In this document: positions 46,541 to 58,298 of the stretch, in pieces
Position numbering within the stretch: position 1 is the stretch's first letter
How the letters are laid out: each line of letters starts with the position of its first letter
From: Anastrepha obliqua
Taxonomy: Eukaryota > Arthropoda > Insecta > Diptera > Tephritidae
Direction: 5' to 3'
Assembly (NCBI RefSeq): GCF_027943255.1
Contig: NC_072893.1
Coordinates: 121,643,784-121,707,783 of the forward strand
Length of the DNA stretch: 64,000 nt
The notes under the pieces: generated by a model
What the model was told of the DNA's origin: nothing
Databases searched by the model: none
What the model saw: the letters and a program-made list of their open reading frames with translations, nothing else
Position numbers and translations under genes: made by a program

Positions 46541-46544
46541 TGCC

Positions 46545-47385
46545 CCTCGTTTACTGGGGCGGTAGCCCTTGATCGGGAAAAACATAAGCCATTCCGTTAA
46601 CGTAGAACCGGCTGCTCTGGGAATGTATTGACATTGATGACCTGTGCGTCAAAGTAAAATTAAAGTAAATCTACAACTACTGGACCGGACAGTGTTCTTA
46701 GACAGACTGTCAACGACATTCATCGGGAGACACTTGCCGCCTTTTTAAACTTCCGAACCCCGAATGCCGTAATCGGAGTACAACTAACACCTATAGCAGA
46801 TGAAGAGTTCCAGCTATCCGGAGAGACCCGCGTAAACTTTGCACAAATACATTCTGGATACTGTAGCAGGTTAAACTCCTAAAAAAAAAAAATAAGTAAT
46901 TGGCGCGTACACTTCTGTTAGGTGTTTGGCCGAGCTCCTCCTCCTATTTGTTGTGTGCGTCTTGATGTTGTTCCACAAATGGAGGGACCTACAGTTTCAA
47001 GCCGACTCCGAACGGCAGATATTTTTATGAGGAGCTTTTTCATGGCAGAAATACACTCGGAGGTTTGCCATTGCCTGCCGAGGGGCGACCGCTATTAGAA
47101 AAATGTTTTTATTAATTTTGCTTTCACCGAGATTCGAACCAACGACCTCTCTGTGAATTCCGAATGGTAATCACGCACCAACCCATTCGGCTACCTATCC
47201 AGAATTGAACCCATCATACTAAACATATGTCCAGCATGTGAAGGCACCCCGCGCGACACTAACCACATATTCACTTGTCCCATCAAACCCACTCATCTAA
47301 CAACCTTCTCCCAGTGGACCCAATCTGTCGAAACAGCAAGTTTTCTGGGCTTACCGTTAGATGAGGTAGACAAGGATGACCGATG
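46545..47385 (+). mobile_element. Jockey-like LINE C-terminal fragment interrupted by a SINE
   Basis: The plus-strand frame before the SINE ends near GYCSRLNS (about 46858-46881). After it comes ICPACEGTPRDTNHIFTCPI (about 47228-47287), then FLGLPLDEVDKDDR and a TGA stop at 47382-47384. This CxxC...HxxxxC end suits Jockey elements and may belong to the 13600 family. 46553-46622 is an inverted piece of that family's 5' region (AACGTAGAACCGGCTGC). Confidence 0.7.
46895..47195 (-). repeat. SINE family A copy inside a LINE relic
   Basis: Inverted full pattern: AATTGGCGCGTACACTT, CTCCTCCTCCTATTTGTTG, GGAGCTTTTTCATGGCAG, GAGATTCGAACCAACGACC (B box complement), CACCAACCCATTCGGCTAC. It splits the LINE coding frame. 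Confidence 0.85.
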
Positions 47386-47402
47386 ATCTATCAGGTCAGC
47401 CC

Positions 47403-48380
47403 ATAAGTTCGTGCGTATTTTACCCATAATTTCACTTTTGTACGATTTTTGCATACAAAAAATTATTCGCGGAACATAACGGAACTATTTATATTCTCTT
47501 TGATATATAGTGCATTCAACAAGTGATTTTAATCGCGGATAGAAGCACGTGTTGTTAAAAAATAAAATGAAATCTTCGAACGCGTATAAGAGGCTGCAGC
47601 AAAAATAAACACTGCTCACGGAGAGGATACCGTGAGTGTAAGGACTGCGCAAAAGTGGTTTTCAAAATTCCGAAGTGGGAACTGCGACGTGGAGGATGCC
47701 CCGCGCGCTGGTCGTCCTGAAGTCTTTAACTCCGACACCTTGCTCGATCTCGTGGAAGCTGAGCCAAATTTGACAGTCGAAATGATAGCTCAGTGGTTAA
47801 ATTCATTGCATGGAACAGTTCACCGACACCTGGTTCAGTTGGGAAAGGTTTCAAAGCTGGGAAAATGGGTTCCGCATAGACTTTCCGTCGTCGACCTTCG
47901 GCCAGAGAGTGAATGTGTGTTTTCAGCTGCTGCAACGGCTTGAAAATGAATGTTTTTTAAACCGTCTCGTTACTGATGATGAACAATGGGTCTTTTACAA
48001 TAATCCTGTTCGCAAACGCCAATGGTTAGATACAGATAAAACACCAGAACCGACCCCTACAGAAGGCCTTCACCCCAAGAAGATTCTCCTGTCTATTTGG
48101 TGGGATATGGCCGGTATTATTTATTTTGAACTTCTGGAACCAAACCAGACGATAACTGCTGATTATTATTCCCATCAGCTATCAAACTTCAATGAGGCAC
48201 TTAACAAAAATCGACCGTCTTTAGTGAATAGACGCAAAGTTTTGTTTCACCACGACAACGCAAGACCTCATACCGCCAGACAAACATTAGGCAAGCTGAA
48301 CGAGCTCGGATGGGAGCTAATGCCGCATCCAAGCGTATTTTGGCTTCAAGGACAAACAATTTTTTGAGCAGGGAATAAAA
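47403..48380 (+). mobile_element. Mariner (DD34D) relic missing the last catalytic Asp
   Basis: The 5' edge is CAGGTCAGCCCATAAGTTCG. Frame 47632-47943 holds KWFSKFRSGNCDVEDAPRAG and a second HTH. A frameshift near 47870 leads into 47910-48367 with LVTDDEQWVFYNN (first Asp region) and LFHHDNARPHTARQT (second Asp). WELMPHPS then breaks off before the SPDLAPSD segment, so the triad is incomplete. No right terminal repeat is seen. Confidence 0.8.
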
Positions 48381-48464
48381 ATTTGCCCAAACGTTGGGAA
48401 GACATTGTAAATAATGAAGGAAAATATACTATATTATTGATTAATAAATACTTTAAACATATTA

Positions 48465-49069
48465 CAGTAGGTTCTATTTTTATGCGGTAGATACGATCCG
48501 CAAGAAACAGCATAAAAAAAACAGCATAAAAAAAGCTACTAGTTCTATAGTAAAAGTATGGATACGTTTCAAAAGTGCTAAAACCGCAAAAATCTGAAAT
48601 AGTGTAATAAAATCGCATAAAAAAGGGCACTAGTCCCATATTATAACTATAGATACGTTCCATAGACCGCATGAATCTGAAATAATTAAATAAAATCGCA
48701 TAGAAAAAATATTGTATTTTTCAAAATTATATCTTTATTTAAGAAACGTCAGAATCGAAAAATAAATTTAAGTCAGAAATAGAATCAGACAATACCCACA
48801 TGTTGCGCGTTCGTTTAGGATTTGGCGTAAAATCTCTTTCGTCACTTGAGGAAATGTACACGTCTGATCTAGATAGTTATGCAGGCGGTTCCATACTTGT
48901 AGGGTTAGCATTTCTGATGTAATCTGTGATGAGTTTTTGCTTAGCTGGTTTAGAATCTTGTTTATATGTACAATTCCCGATAGGTCGACATACATTTTGT
49001 AATTTAAAAAAAAAACCGCACTATTTCAAAACCGCATAAAAAAAAGCCGCATAAAAACAGAACCTATTG
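48465..49069. mobile_element. TA-flanked MITE with GGTTCTATTTTTATGCGG ends
   Basis: A 605-bp element flanked by TA. Left end CAGTAGGTTCTATTTTTATG; right end complementary to CAATAGGTTCTGTTTTTATG. Inside are several GCATAAAAAA strings. No transposase frame. Confidence 0.78.
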
Positions 49070-49139
49070 TATTTTTTTTTTTTTTTTTTTTAAAGCTTAC
49101 ATGATAATAAAATTAAAAGTAAACTAAGCAAACGCAGCG

Positions 49140-49590
49140 CTAGCAGCAGAGGCTTTCGGCTGTCTGTTGATGTACTATATGTTGAATCAGATACGACGGA
49201 GTAGGTCGGTGTCCTTCAGAAATTTGTATATATTTTTGATGTTTTCTTCAGTGGCTTCTTTTAGAAGTAGAAGAGGATATGTGTTGCTGAAGTGGTGATG
49301 CCTTTGAGAAGTAAGTTCTGGGCAGGATACCAGTAGGTGATGTACACTGACTGTTGCTTGGCAGAAGAGGCAGGTGTTGGGTGTATTACCCTTTAATAGG
49401 TGTACGTGGTGATTATGGTGTGCCCAATACGGAGTCGTGTGTATGGGGTAATGTGGTTGGTGGGTACCGATGTTGGATAGGCAGGTTTTGAACGTTTATG
49501 GTTGATGTTGGAATAATGATGTTTGTAATACGACCATTCACGAAGTAACTTGGTTTGCCTCTGTTCATGAATGAGTCGGCTTATATTGGC
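49140..49590 (-). mobile_element. LINE relic, RNase H C-terminal region
   Basis: On the minus strand broken frames encode a Cys-containing segment typical of the end of R1/Jockey polyproteins (ACLFCQATVSVHHL-like, about 49375-49330). Highly decayed. Confidence 0.45.
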
Positions 49591-49899
49591 TTGGCTTGGC
49601 AGTTCGTCAGAATAGGCTCACGTCTATAGAATGTTGTGAAAAACATTGTTCAATTTCGGTAGATAATCTACAAGCCCTCGTGCAAACACTCTTACATAGA
49701 GAAGCACACTTTTGTTCGCAGGAGGAATCACTGCCCCTCTCGTTCGTGCGATATAGCTCCTATAAATTACACAGGTTTTCATAGTTCTTCAAAATTGAAT
49801 CGACGGTATTCTCAGGTTTATTTTTGCGGATGCTTATTAGGTGTTAAAACCTGAGCTTATACCTTCCCACTAAACACTTAGCCTAGCCTAGTAATAGAA

Positions 49900-50235
49900 A
49901 TTGTACGATGATAATATGCGACGAGGCGTTCCGTGGAGTGTTTGGTATCTTTGCACCTTGACGACACCGGCTGCGTTGGCTGGATCATGTTGTCCGCGAA
50001 TGGATACAAACGCTCCGGCTCTGAAAGTATTCGATGCGGTACCAGCTGGTGGTAGCAGAGTGAGAGGAAGGCCTCCTCTGCGTTGGAAAGATCAGGTGGA
50101 GAAAGACTTGGGTTCACTTGACATGTTCAACTGGCGCCGGTTAGCACGGGAAAGAAACGACGAGCGCGCTTTGTTAAACTCACACAAATCGCTTAAGCCT
50201 TTATACCGCCAATCAAGAAGAAGAAGAAGCCTGGT
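49900..50235 (+). mobile_element. RTE-like LINE 3' end
   Basis: Frame 49901-50257 contains SRVRGRPPLRWKDQVEKDLG and NWRRLARERNDERALL, a conserved C terminus of RTE-type retrotransposon proteins. It ends with an AAGAAGAAG repeat tail at 50216-50230. Confidence 0.65.
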
Positions 50236-51448
50236 AACATTGCGTGGTGTATTGTAGGTGCCTTATTAGTAGTGCCTTCTCCTTTCACCTGAGCGCTTTT
50301 TTAATGAAAAATTAGAAAAATCATTTTTCATATTAAAATCAAACAGTTAAAGGGTTAACGGACATTTATTTTCCGTTCATACATGCATGCGCGTGTGTGT
50401 GTGTGTGTGTAAAAGCGATGCGGGTGATCGATACTCAAACAAATTATTTAAATAATTTTAGGTTTCATGAACTGTTTGATTAATTTATTAACAACTTTTA
50501 ATGCACAACTACACCGAATGTTAATTTTTAAGTAGTCAAATTACTACTTGACTTTTTTTCGACGATTTCCTTGAATAGCTTAAAATAAATCATTACACTT
50601 AAAAGTGATTTATTTGCATTACTACTGGGGTTTATTGAGCAGCTACTTGTCTGCTACGTTTAACAACCGTCATCGCAATATGATTATAAAGTGATTACAA
50701 CAATTTTCAAACTATAAGGTTTTCAAATAGGGATGAGTTTGTGTTGAAAGGCTGCGGACGCTCATTTTGGTTTTGGTAGCGTCTGCCAAATCTGTTGTTT
50801 GCTATTCAACCGCTGATGCTAAAGCGGCATGAGAAGTTAGCATCTGCAACCGATGTAAGGCTGGGTGGACGTAAAACGGTCATAAAGTTCGCGTGACTTT
50901 GCTGGACCCGTTAGACCTTTTTTGTTGTATTTCCTGAAATTGCATGCCTACGCTAGTAACCCGCAATCGGCTCAGCATAACCTCAAGGTCAACATAACCT
51001 CTGCCATTGCGCAAATTCAGCCGCTTCCTTACAGTGAAACTATTGAAAATTTAACCTCTCGGATCCGTATCACTATGCAAAGCCGCGGTGGTTATTTTTA
51101 CCCAAATCATACACAATGCAAAATGTCATAAGTGGACCTTTCAAATCAAAGATATATTTCGTTAATACCTTACACACAGTTTTTGTTCCATTTCGCCGCT
51201 CGCCCTAAGTGGACGACCCTATATTACAGTATACGGAAATGGCTTAAATGGTAGTTGTGGGTGTTGTTTATTGATTGTTTTTCTAAGTTTTTCAAGTTTA
51301 GTCTTATAATCCATCGTACTTGTGTAGCTACGAGTGTGCAGCGTGGCGCAATTTTTTAGTGGCATTGCCTGTCAAAGCACTGGGACTTCACTGGTTCTAA
51401 TACCACTTAATGCTAAGGTGATTGCTACGGCTTATTACTGAATACGTA
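50236..51448. other. Mostly featureless; possible transposase tail
   Basis: A (GT)n run lies at about 50393-50412. The frame 50945-51131 (LKVNITSAIAQIQ ... SRGGYFYPNHTQC) resembles the C terminus of DD41D/Tc1-mariner transposases and is followed by ACGACCCTATATTACAG, but it is too short to be sure. Confidence 0.35.
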
Positions 51449-51676
51449 CAGTTAGTAACAGAAGTAAGTATACACCGGATACGTTTTCAATTTTTCCCCA
51501 ATCGATTCCTTCAAACAACCTCAGTTATAACAAAATTGTGTTTTATTTACATGAATGAAATACAAAAATCATATTTAATCCAAATATTGACAAAATTTTA
51601 AAAAGCAACCAAGTTATAGCTTTTTATATTAAACTTTATAAAAATTCATGACTCAAAAGTAAGTATACAGTTCATC

Positions 51677-51943
51677 ATATGTGACCTGGTCTATGAAATG
51701 GTACCTTACGTGTCAAAAAATCATTTTTCACTTTTTTGTTGATTCGAATAGTGTGTGAAAGGCTCTTTAAAATGGTGAAAACCAGAAAGTCATAATTTGT
51801 TTAAAAGTTTGTTAAAAGTAAAAAAAAGAAAAGTACAAATACGAAAAAGACTGATTTTTTTCAGAAATTTAAACTTTAACTGCTGTTTTCTCGAAAACTT
51901 ATTTTCGCATGTAAGGTACCTTTTCGTAGACCAGGTCACATAT
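51677..51943. repeat. Foldback repeat nested in the Tc1-like element
   Basis: The left arm ATATGTGACCTGGTCTATGA is mirrored by the right arm, whose complement reads ATATGTGACCTGGTCTACGA; both arms continue into GGTACCTTAC. The centre contains TAAACTTTAACTGCTGTTTT followed by CTCGAAAAC, a variant of the shared MITE motif. Confidence 0.8.
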
Positions 51944-52246
51944 TATTAATTTGTGAAATCAAAAAAAATTTTAAAATAAAATCCTAGTATCTGGTAGGAT
52001 AACCATTAGGCTTTACAATCGCTTTAAGTCGTGATGGCATTGATTTCACCAAGTTTTCAGTTACAGCTGGTGGTATTTTATTCCATTCCTCTTGAAGGAC
52101 GTTTTTCAGTTGTTCCTTATTTCTAATGGGATGTTAACGTATTTGCCGCTTTAAATGTTCCCATAAATGTTCGATTGGGTTGGTATCCGGGGACTGTGGG
52201 GGTGTTTTCAGCTGTTTTCGCACATTGTATAACAGCCACTCTAGTA

Positions 52247-53509
52247 CAGGGTGGCTGATGAAAGCCGCTACCAAAAAAAATTGAATAACTTTTTTTCTTT
52301 TTAAGTTATCTGTTCCATTTTTGTTTTAATTTGCAGATTGATCTTTAAAATTTATTAAAATGGATAACTGGGACACGCAAACAAGAATTTGGATAGTCCG
52401 CCGCTATCACGCACTGGAGTCCGTAGTTTTGGTACAGAGAGAGTACAGGCGGATGTTTGGCGGCGATCCCCCGAGCAGATGGACCATAATGAGACTGGTG
52501 AATAATTTAGCTGAGCAAGGAACAGTCGCAAGAAGGCCTTATCATCGAGACCCACCAGTTCGGACGGAGGAAACGATCGCTGCTGTAGCTGCAGCTATAC
52601 AAAGCAATCCAAGGGTTTCAACAAGAAGCTTATCTGCTCAACTTGGTGTCAGCCGACAGTCTTTGCAAACAATAATGCACAAACTGAATGCAGCAGACTT
52701 GCCGATTCGTTTGGAATTTTGCCAGAAGATCCTGCAAATGGTGGAAGAAGACCAAAACATGTTAAACTGCCTTTTCATGTCTGATGAGGCCCATTTCGAT
52801 TTAAACGGCAATGTGAACAAACAAAATTGTCGAATATGGAGTACTTCTACTCCACGAGACGGAATTGCATCCTCTTCGCGTGACAGTGTGGTGTGCGGTT
52901 TCTTCACGCTGTATTGTCGGGCCTTATTTTTTTGAAGAAAATGGTCACACCGTTACGGTTACTGGAGACCGTTATTTGAAAATGCTGAAAGAATTTTTCT
53001 ATCCAGAACTACGCCGAAAGAGAATTCCTTTCAACTCTGTGTGGTTTCAACAAAATGGGGCAACATCTCACATAGCCCAGACTGTTATGACAGAGTTGCG
53101 ACGAAAATTTCCCAATAAACTGATTTCAAGAAACTCCGAATTTCGTTGGCCCCCCAGGTCGCCTGACCTTACTGCACCTGACTTTTTCTTGTGGGGTTTA
53201 TGTAAACAAGAAGTTTATAAAACAAAGCCAACAAATTTGGATGAACTAAAACAATCCATTTGGGCAACAATTGCGGCTATTCCTGTCGCAACTCTCAAAG
53301 CAGCAATGAACAACTTTTTACTAAGTTGCCGCACTTGTGTCAACGAGCATGGGGGGGCATTTAAATTCAATTATTTTTAAAACTAGTTAAGCTACATTTA
53401 ATAAAATTTAATGACCTTCGACTTCAAAAAAAAAAAATAAATGAATTCCATATACTAAAAAAAAAGTTATTTGAGTTTCTTAATGTAGCAAAATTCATTA
53501 GCCACCCTG
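52247..53509 (+). mobile_element. DD41D mariner-like element, nearly complete
   Basis: TA-flanked (52245-46 and 53510-11) with ends CAGGGTGGCTGATGA and complementary CAGGGTGGCTAATGA. Frame 52360-52935 gives the N terminus (MDNWDTQTRIWIVRRYHALE), paired HTH and CLFMSDEAHFDLNGNVNKQN (first Asp). A one-base frameshift near 52862 shifts to 52870-53380 with TVWCAVSS, VWFQQNGATSHIA and WPPRSPDLTAPDFFLWG. The second catalytic Asp is Asn, and 41 residues separate it from the last Asp. Inactive, but little decayed. Confidence 0.85.
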
Positions 53510-54434
53510 TACAATGTTGGATGTGTGGATCCTGCTGGAAGATAAACGTTGCTCCAAGGCCCAATTTCGTAGCGCTCTCTTTTAAAATATTTTTCAAAAT
53601 ATTTAAGTAACCATATTGGTCCATAATATTTTCGATAAATACCAAGTTTCCAACCCCGTTCGCAGCCATACATCCCCGAACCATCACAGAGCCCCTCCAT
53701 GCTTCACAGTGCCGGCCATATTGTTTGGATCCAATTCCGCGTTAACTTTTCTCCAAACTTTTTCACGGCCATCAGATCCACAGATATTGAACTTACACTA
53801 ATCAGAAAATATGACTTGGCTCCAAAACATATGGTCATATTTTTCATGATCTTTTGCGAATGAAATCCGTTTACTCCGATTGACACTACTCACGAAGGAC
53901 TTTTTCCTAACACTGCACCCACGATAACCAGCACTATGCAAAACTCGGCGAATAGTTTGGGTGCTTAATTGTTTTCCAGTCTCATTTTCAACTTCATATT
54001 TCAATTTGGGGGCACTTATTTTGGGGTTTGTCCTGATTTTCCGTACGACTAAGCTTTTTTCTCTGGGACTTAAGAGCGGCGGACGCCCACAACGCTTTTT
54101 ATTAGTGGTGCTTCCCGCACTTTTATATTTATTCACAAACTTTTGAACTGCAGCAAAACTCCTATCTATCAAACAACCGATTTCTCGCAATGATTTATGT
54201 TCCTTGTGATATTTTATAATCAGTTTTTTTAAATCATCAGAAAGCTCTTTTCCTCTTGGTGCCATTACTAAAAATGTCGCAAAAATTCCTTCAGCTAAAT
54301 TAAGGCGCATATGAAAGCTTATCCCAGTACCCAATTACCATGTGTAAAATATTTTGATTACATATTAAGGAAAGCGTTAGCGTCAAACAATTCCATAAAT
54401 CAGGCTCCTGTATACTTATTTATGTTACTAACTG

Positions 54435-55286
54435 TATGTGAAGTGCGTTGTCATGAAAAATACCAAAGAATTTCTTTTATAATACTACAAATAGAGTGGA
54501 GTGAAAAGGCTTGAAGTAATTATGAAATGCTTTAGCGTCACGAGACATTGCGATTTTCGGCTTAAAATGTATAGACAATTGACACTGACAAAATTGAAAA
54601 CAAAGATTTAAATATCGTCAAAAAAAAAAAATTGGCCAGAATCTTTAAATCATAAGATTTCGTACGCCTTTGTGCAGATCCACTTCTGGAGATTGTCTTA
54701 TCACTAAACAGTTTTCTCAATAAAAGTGGTTTTTGTTATTGCAGCAGCATATAAATACCTTTCTTGTTTAAACCCTGTCAATTTGTCGGATGTGTTTCCG
54801 GGTAACGTTAGTAGATGGTTTTCACATGTCAAGGAGAAGACTCAGTTTCTAGTGATTTCTGCTGTGGAGATACGTTGATCTAGGAATATTGGAGGGTATT
54901 CCTTTACCGTTTTGAGTGCTGTGGCTTCTTAACGAAACCAAAAGTACTCGAGATGATCTTCACAAACTTTTCGGTCTCAAAAATCTTTGGACATGGCTCT
55001 TTACCGATGACGACTGCGTATTTTTTTTATCTTCACAAACTTTTCGGCCTCAAAAATCCTTGGTTCGGGCTTGGTATCGATTTACATTGACGATGATGAC
55101 TGTGTTCTGTTTTTAAGGATGGCCGGTACACGAGCCTAACAAAGATTTTGGAAATAAATTTCCATCATTTGTAGAAACTGCTCCGGTGTATTGTCTTTCG
55201 TTATCAAATATCAAGCGAAACTGAGTAAAAAGGCGGTATGACTACTCAAATTAACTGACATAATATCAGGGTCTCACTTTATTTAA
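54435..55286. other. No gene seen; short direct repeat
   Basis: TCTTCACAAACTTTTCGG followed by CTCAAAAATC occurs twice (about 54957 and 55029), a local duplication of about 73 bp. Nothing else is recognised. Confidence 0.4.
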
Positions 55287-55976
55287 GGGGTTATGGGTAG
55301 TCAGAGGCCCGAAAAAATTATAGTTTTCAATAATTTTTTTTTGCTATTCAATTGCTTTATTTTACAAAAATAAAAACATAGCTTTAATACACCATGTTTC
55401 GACTTTACTTTAGCAAAATTTCAGAAAAAAAAATTAATAATTGTAAAAGTTGTCGCTGCTTGTGTGGAGCCCGTTTCTCCAGAAGTCCCTTGCAGTGTTC
55501 AGCACAAGTCCTTGGAGATTCATCTAAAATCAATCGGGCAAGAGAAATTAGTTTTATTAATAGATAATCTTGTGCCTGATCGAAGCTTTGTTTTTTTCAA
55601 AATTAAAAATATGGCGGCCTCAGGAAATATTTTTCAGATTTTCGAGAAAAAAACCGACAATTGTTTAAAAAAATGATATTTTTGAAAAAAACCCTTCGAT
55701 CTGGCACGAGTTTTTTATGTTTTTCAAAAGCGGTATAAATTTTATTGAATTCTACCAAGTGGTTTTTAAGTTACAGTGATCACCAGTTCAAAAAACATAG
55801 TTTTGAGAAAAATGAACTTAAAGTTTTGCTATTTGCTCCGGAGCGCCCGAGCGTTTTTTGTTAATTGTTGAATAACTCGAAAAGTAGTTGTCGGACTCAC
55901 TTCAAATTTACACACAATATTTTTAAGATATTATACTTTAAAAGAATGTGCAAATTTTTTGAAAATTCCTAGCCCC
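55287..55976. mobile_element. Probable TTAA-flanked MITE
   Basis: TTAA at 55283-55286 and 55977-55980. The ends GGGGTTATGG and (complement) GGGGCTAGGA are only partly matched. Internally, in reverse orientation, AAAACTTTAAGTTCATTTTT then CTCAAAAC (about 55800-55830) is the shared MITE motif. Confidence 0.6.
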
Positions 55977-56085
55977 TTAAAAAGTGGGTTCAAAATTAAT
56001 TAAAAATAATAATGACAAAATATATAAAATTCTAAGGACCTTTTTTTCCAAACTGACTTCAGATATTATAGCTCACTCTACTCGG

Positions 56086-58290
56086 CAGTGGCGTAACAAT
56101 AGGGTGGCATGGGTGGCAAAATGCCACGGGCCCCCGACCCAAGAGGGCCCTGGGCCAACAGGCCGCAAGCTCAAAATTTTTTTTTATATTGTACATGAGT
56201 AATTTATTCTATGTGAAAAGTATATTTTGATAAATTCTGCTTAAAATCCAATCAATAAATCGTTAAGGATTTCAACCGAACTTAACAAAAAGATGTTTCT
56301 TCATTTTTAGAGAAGCACACGTGACGAGTAATTTTACTTACTTATGACCGTCAAAAACCCGTCAATCAAAATACCGATAATTGCAGGTTCTTATTCATTT
56401 TAAAATGCATCCATTGGTTTCTACATATTTTGGAGCGGAACGTTGGCAGCGCGGGTGGTTTTAGTTTTTTAGCTTCGTCTCGCTACTGCGGGGGTGAGTT
56501 GGCCACACTATGTTAGGGGAATCCCGGATTTGATATTTTTTTATGAGGGCTTCACTGACTGCGTATTCTTTGTGCGAGTATTTTAACGATTGGCGATTTG
56601 TATGTTTCATTTTGTTATTTTATTGAATATGAAAATATTGGCAAAGTAAAGTTTATTGTGAAAGTTAAATATTAAAATGTCTAGTTCCAGAAAATATTTA
56701 AGTGGAACCGAAACACGAAAGAGAAAGAAGGAAACTGAAGAAAAAAATATAAAGCTATCTGAAATTAGTCAGTACTTGAAAAATGATGACTTAAATAATA
56801 AAAAATCGATTGAGCAGTGCTCCAGAAGTGAAGAATCGGAGCTTACTAAAAGTACACCAGAGTTATCAGATGCAGCACCCAACATCAGTGAATATCCAGA
56901 TCCAGAGCAACCACAACAAGATATCGGAAAAAAGATGTTCGCCATATGTTACTGATGAGGGTAATTTTAAAGAGGTACCTAATCAAGTGTAAATGTTCGT
57001 GATTGAAAACGGACATTGCAAACCTAATGGCCCTTTTTTAAAATATAGTAACAATAGATCTTTATAGAAAAACATTACTATATTGCTTCCAAGTCTGGCG
57101 TCAAGCTTGAACGTACATGGCTTTCCTATTCTTTAATACTTCAGAGGGCGTATTGTGAACCGTGTTGGTTACTCGCAAATCGGGCATCTAAGAATATACA
57201 AAATGTTTGGATTGAGGGCTATGACGACTGGAAACATATTGTAGATGGCATACAAAGACACGAGACATCTAAAATTCATCTGGATTCCTGTCTTACGTAT
57301 CAACAGTGGCGATTACATGGAACACTCGATGAAGAGCAAGAGTCTATGACCAAAAAAGAAAAACTCTTTTGGCGACAAGTACTTTCTAGGCTCCTTTATG
57401 TTACTCTGACACTTTCGTGGCCACAGAGAAACCGCAGATAGCAGTGATCCAAGCTCCAAAGGAAACTTTTTGAGTATTGTTGAGTTATTAGGAAAATACG
57501 ATCCGATTTCGCAAGAGTTGTTAAATAAACCAAAGGACCAAATAAAATACTTAAGTCCGAAAATAATATACAAAATGAGCTAATTTCTGTCCTGGTTTTA
57601 AAAGTAGAAAATGCATTTATAAATGAAATAAATGAAGCACTATTCTACTCTATCATATTCGATCCAACGCAAGATATTTCAGAAATTGATCAAATGTGTG
57701 AACTTTACCGTTATTGTATGATCGGAAAAGATTGTAATGGGATCACTAAGGCACTTGTCATTAAAGAAACATAAATGACAAAAACATTCCTCTAAATAAG
57801 CGTCGAGGACAAGGATATGATGTGTGTTAGCACCAGGGACCAAATGCCGTATATGTTCACTGTGATGCTCATAGTTTAATGGGCAGGACGTTATGATGCC
57901 GTTTTTGCTTTAAAAGTTCGGTTTGTTGAAGTGCACGAAGCGCTAACGAAAACAATCATGTTAAATTGCAAATCAGATGAAAGAAATGAAAAATGGTCCA
58001 TCACCCCTAAATTTTCTAATACTCGTCAGAGGAAGGTAAAACGCCATTTTGACAAGCTCCGCCAAGATGAGCGACTCCAAGATCCGGAAAGTTTGTTCAG
58101 AGTGAATATATTTAAATGAATATAAATAAATAACTTTTTGAAATTAAATTGTTGTTTTGTTTATTAAAATCATTTGTTGAAATAAAATTTGTTTCTTTTA
58201 ATCAAACTGAGTACAACGTGACGATTTTTATTGATAGGGCCCCATCATAAGAATTTGCCACGGGCCCCAGATGTTATAGTTACGCCACTG
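56086..58290 (+). mobile_element. hAT element (ZMYM/TTF-type zinc finger family), broken
   Basis: Perfect 8-bp target duplication CTACTCGG (56078-56085 and 58291-58298) and inverted ends CAGTGGCGTAAC. Frames: 56677-56955 (start MSSSRKYLSGTETRKRKKET), then broken pieces around 57090-57330 (AYCEPCWLLANRASKNI, IQRHETSKIHLDSC), the TTF zinc-finger/hAT N-terminal region, and 57640-58120. Stops and a large internal deletion leave no catalytic core. The GGGCCC-rich subterminal sequence is present at both ends. Confidence 0.85.
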
Positions 58291-58298
58291 CTACTCGG

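Larger units (their letters stand above)
51449..54434 (-). mobile_element. Tc1-like element hosting two further insertions
   Basis: TA-flanked (51447-48 and 54435-36) with ends starting CAGTTAGTAACA and containing TAAGTATACA. Minus-strand frames: 54265-53798 (start MAPRGKELSDDLKKLIIKYH; HTH; GCSVRKKSFVS), 53687-53515 (VMVRGCMAANGVGNLVFIEN; FIFQQDPHIQH with an Asp) and, beyond the nested element, 52240-51990 (QSPDTNPIEHLWE-type end). The 53530-53798 region is frameshifted. A DD41D element (52247-53509) and a foldback repeat (51677-51943) are nested. Confidence 0.83.
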
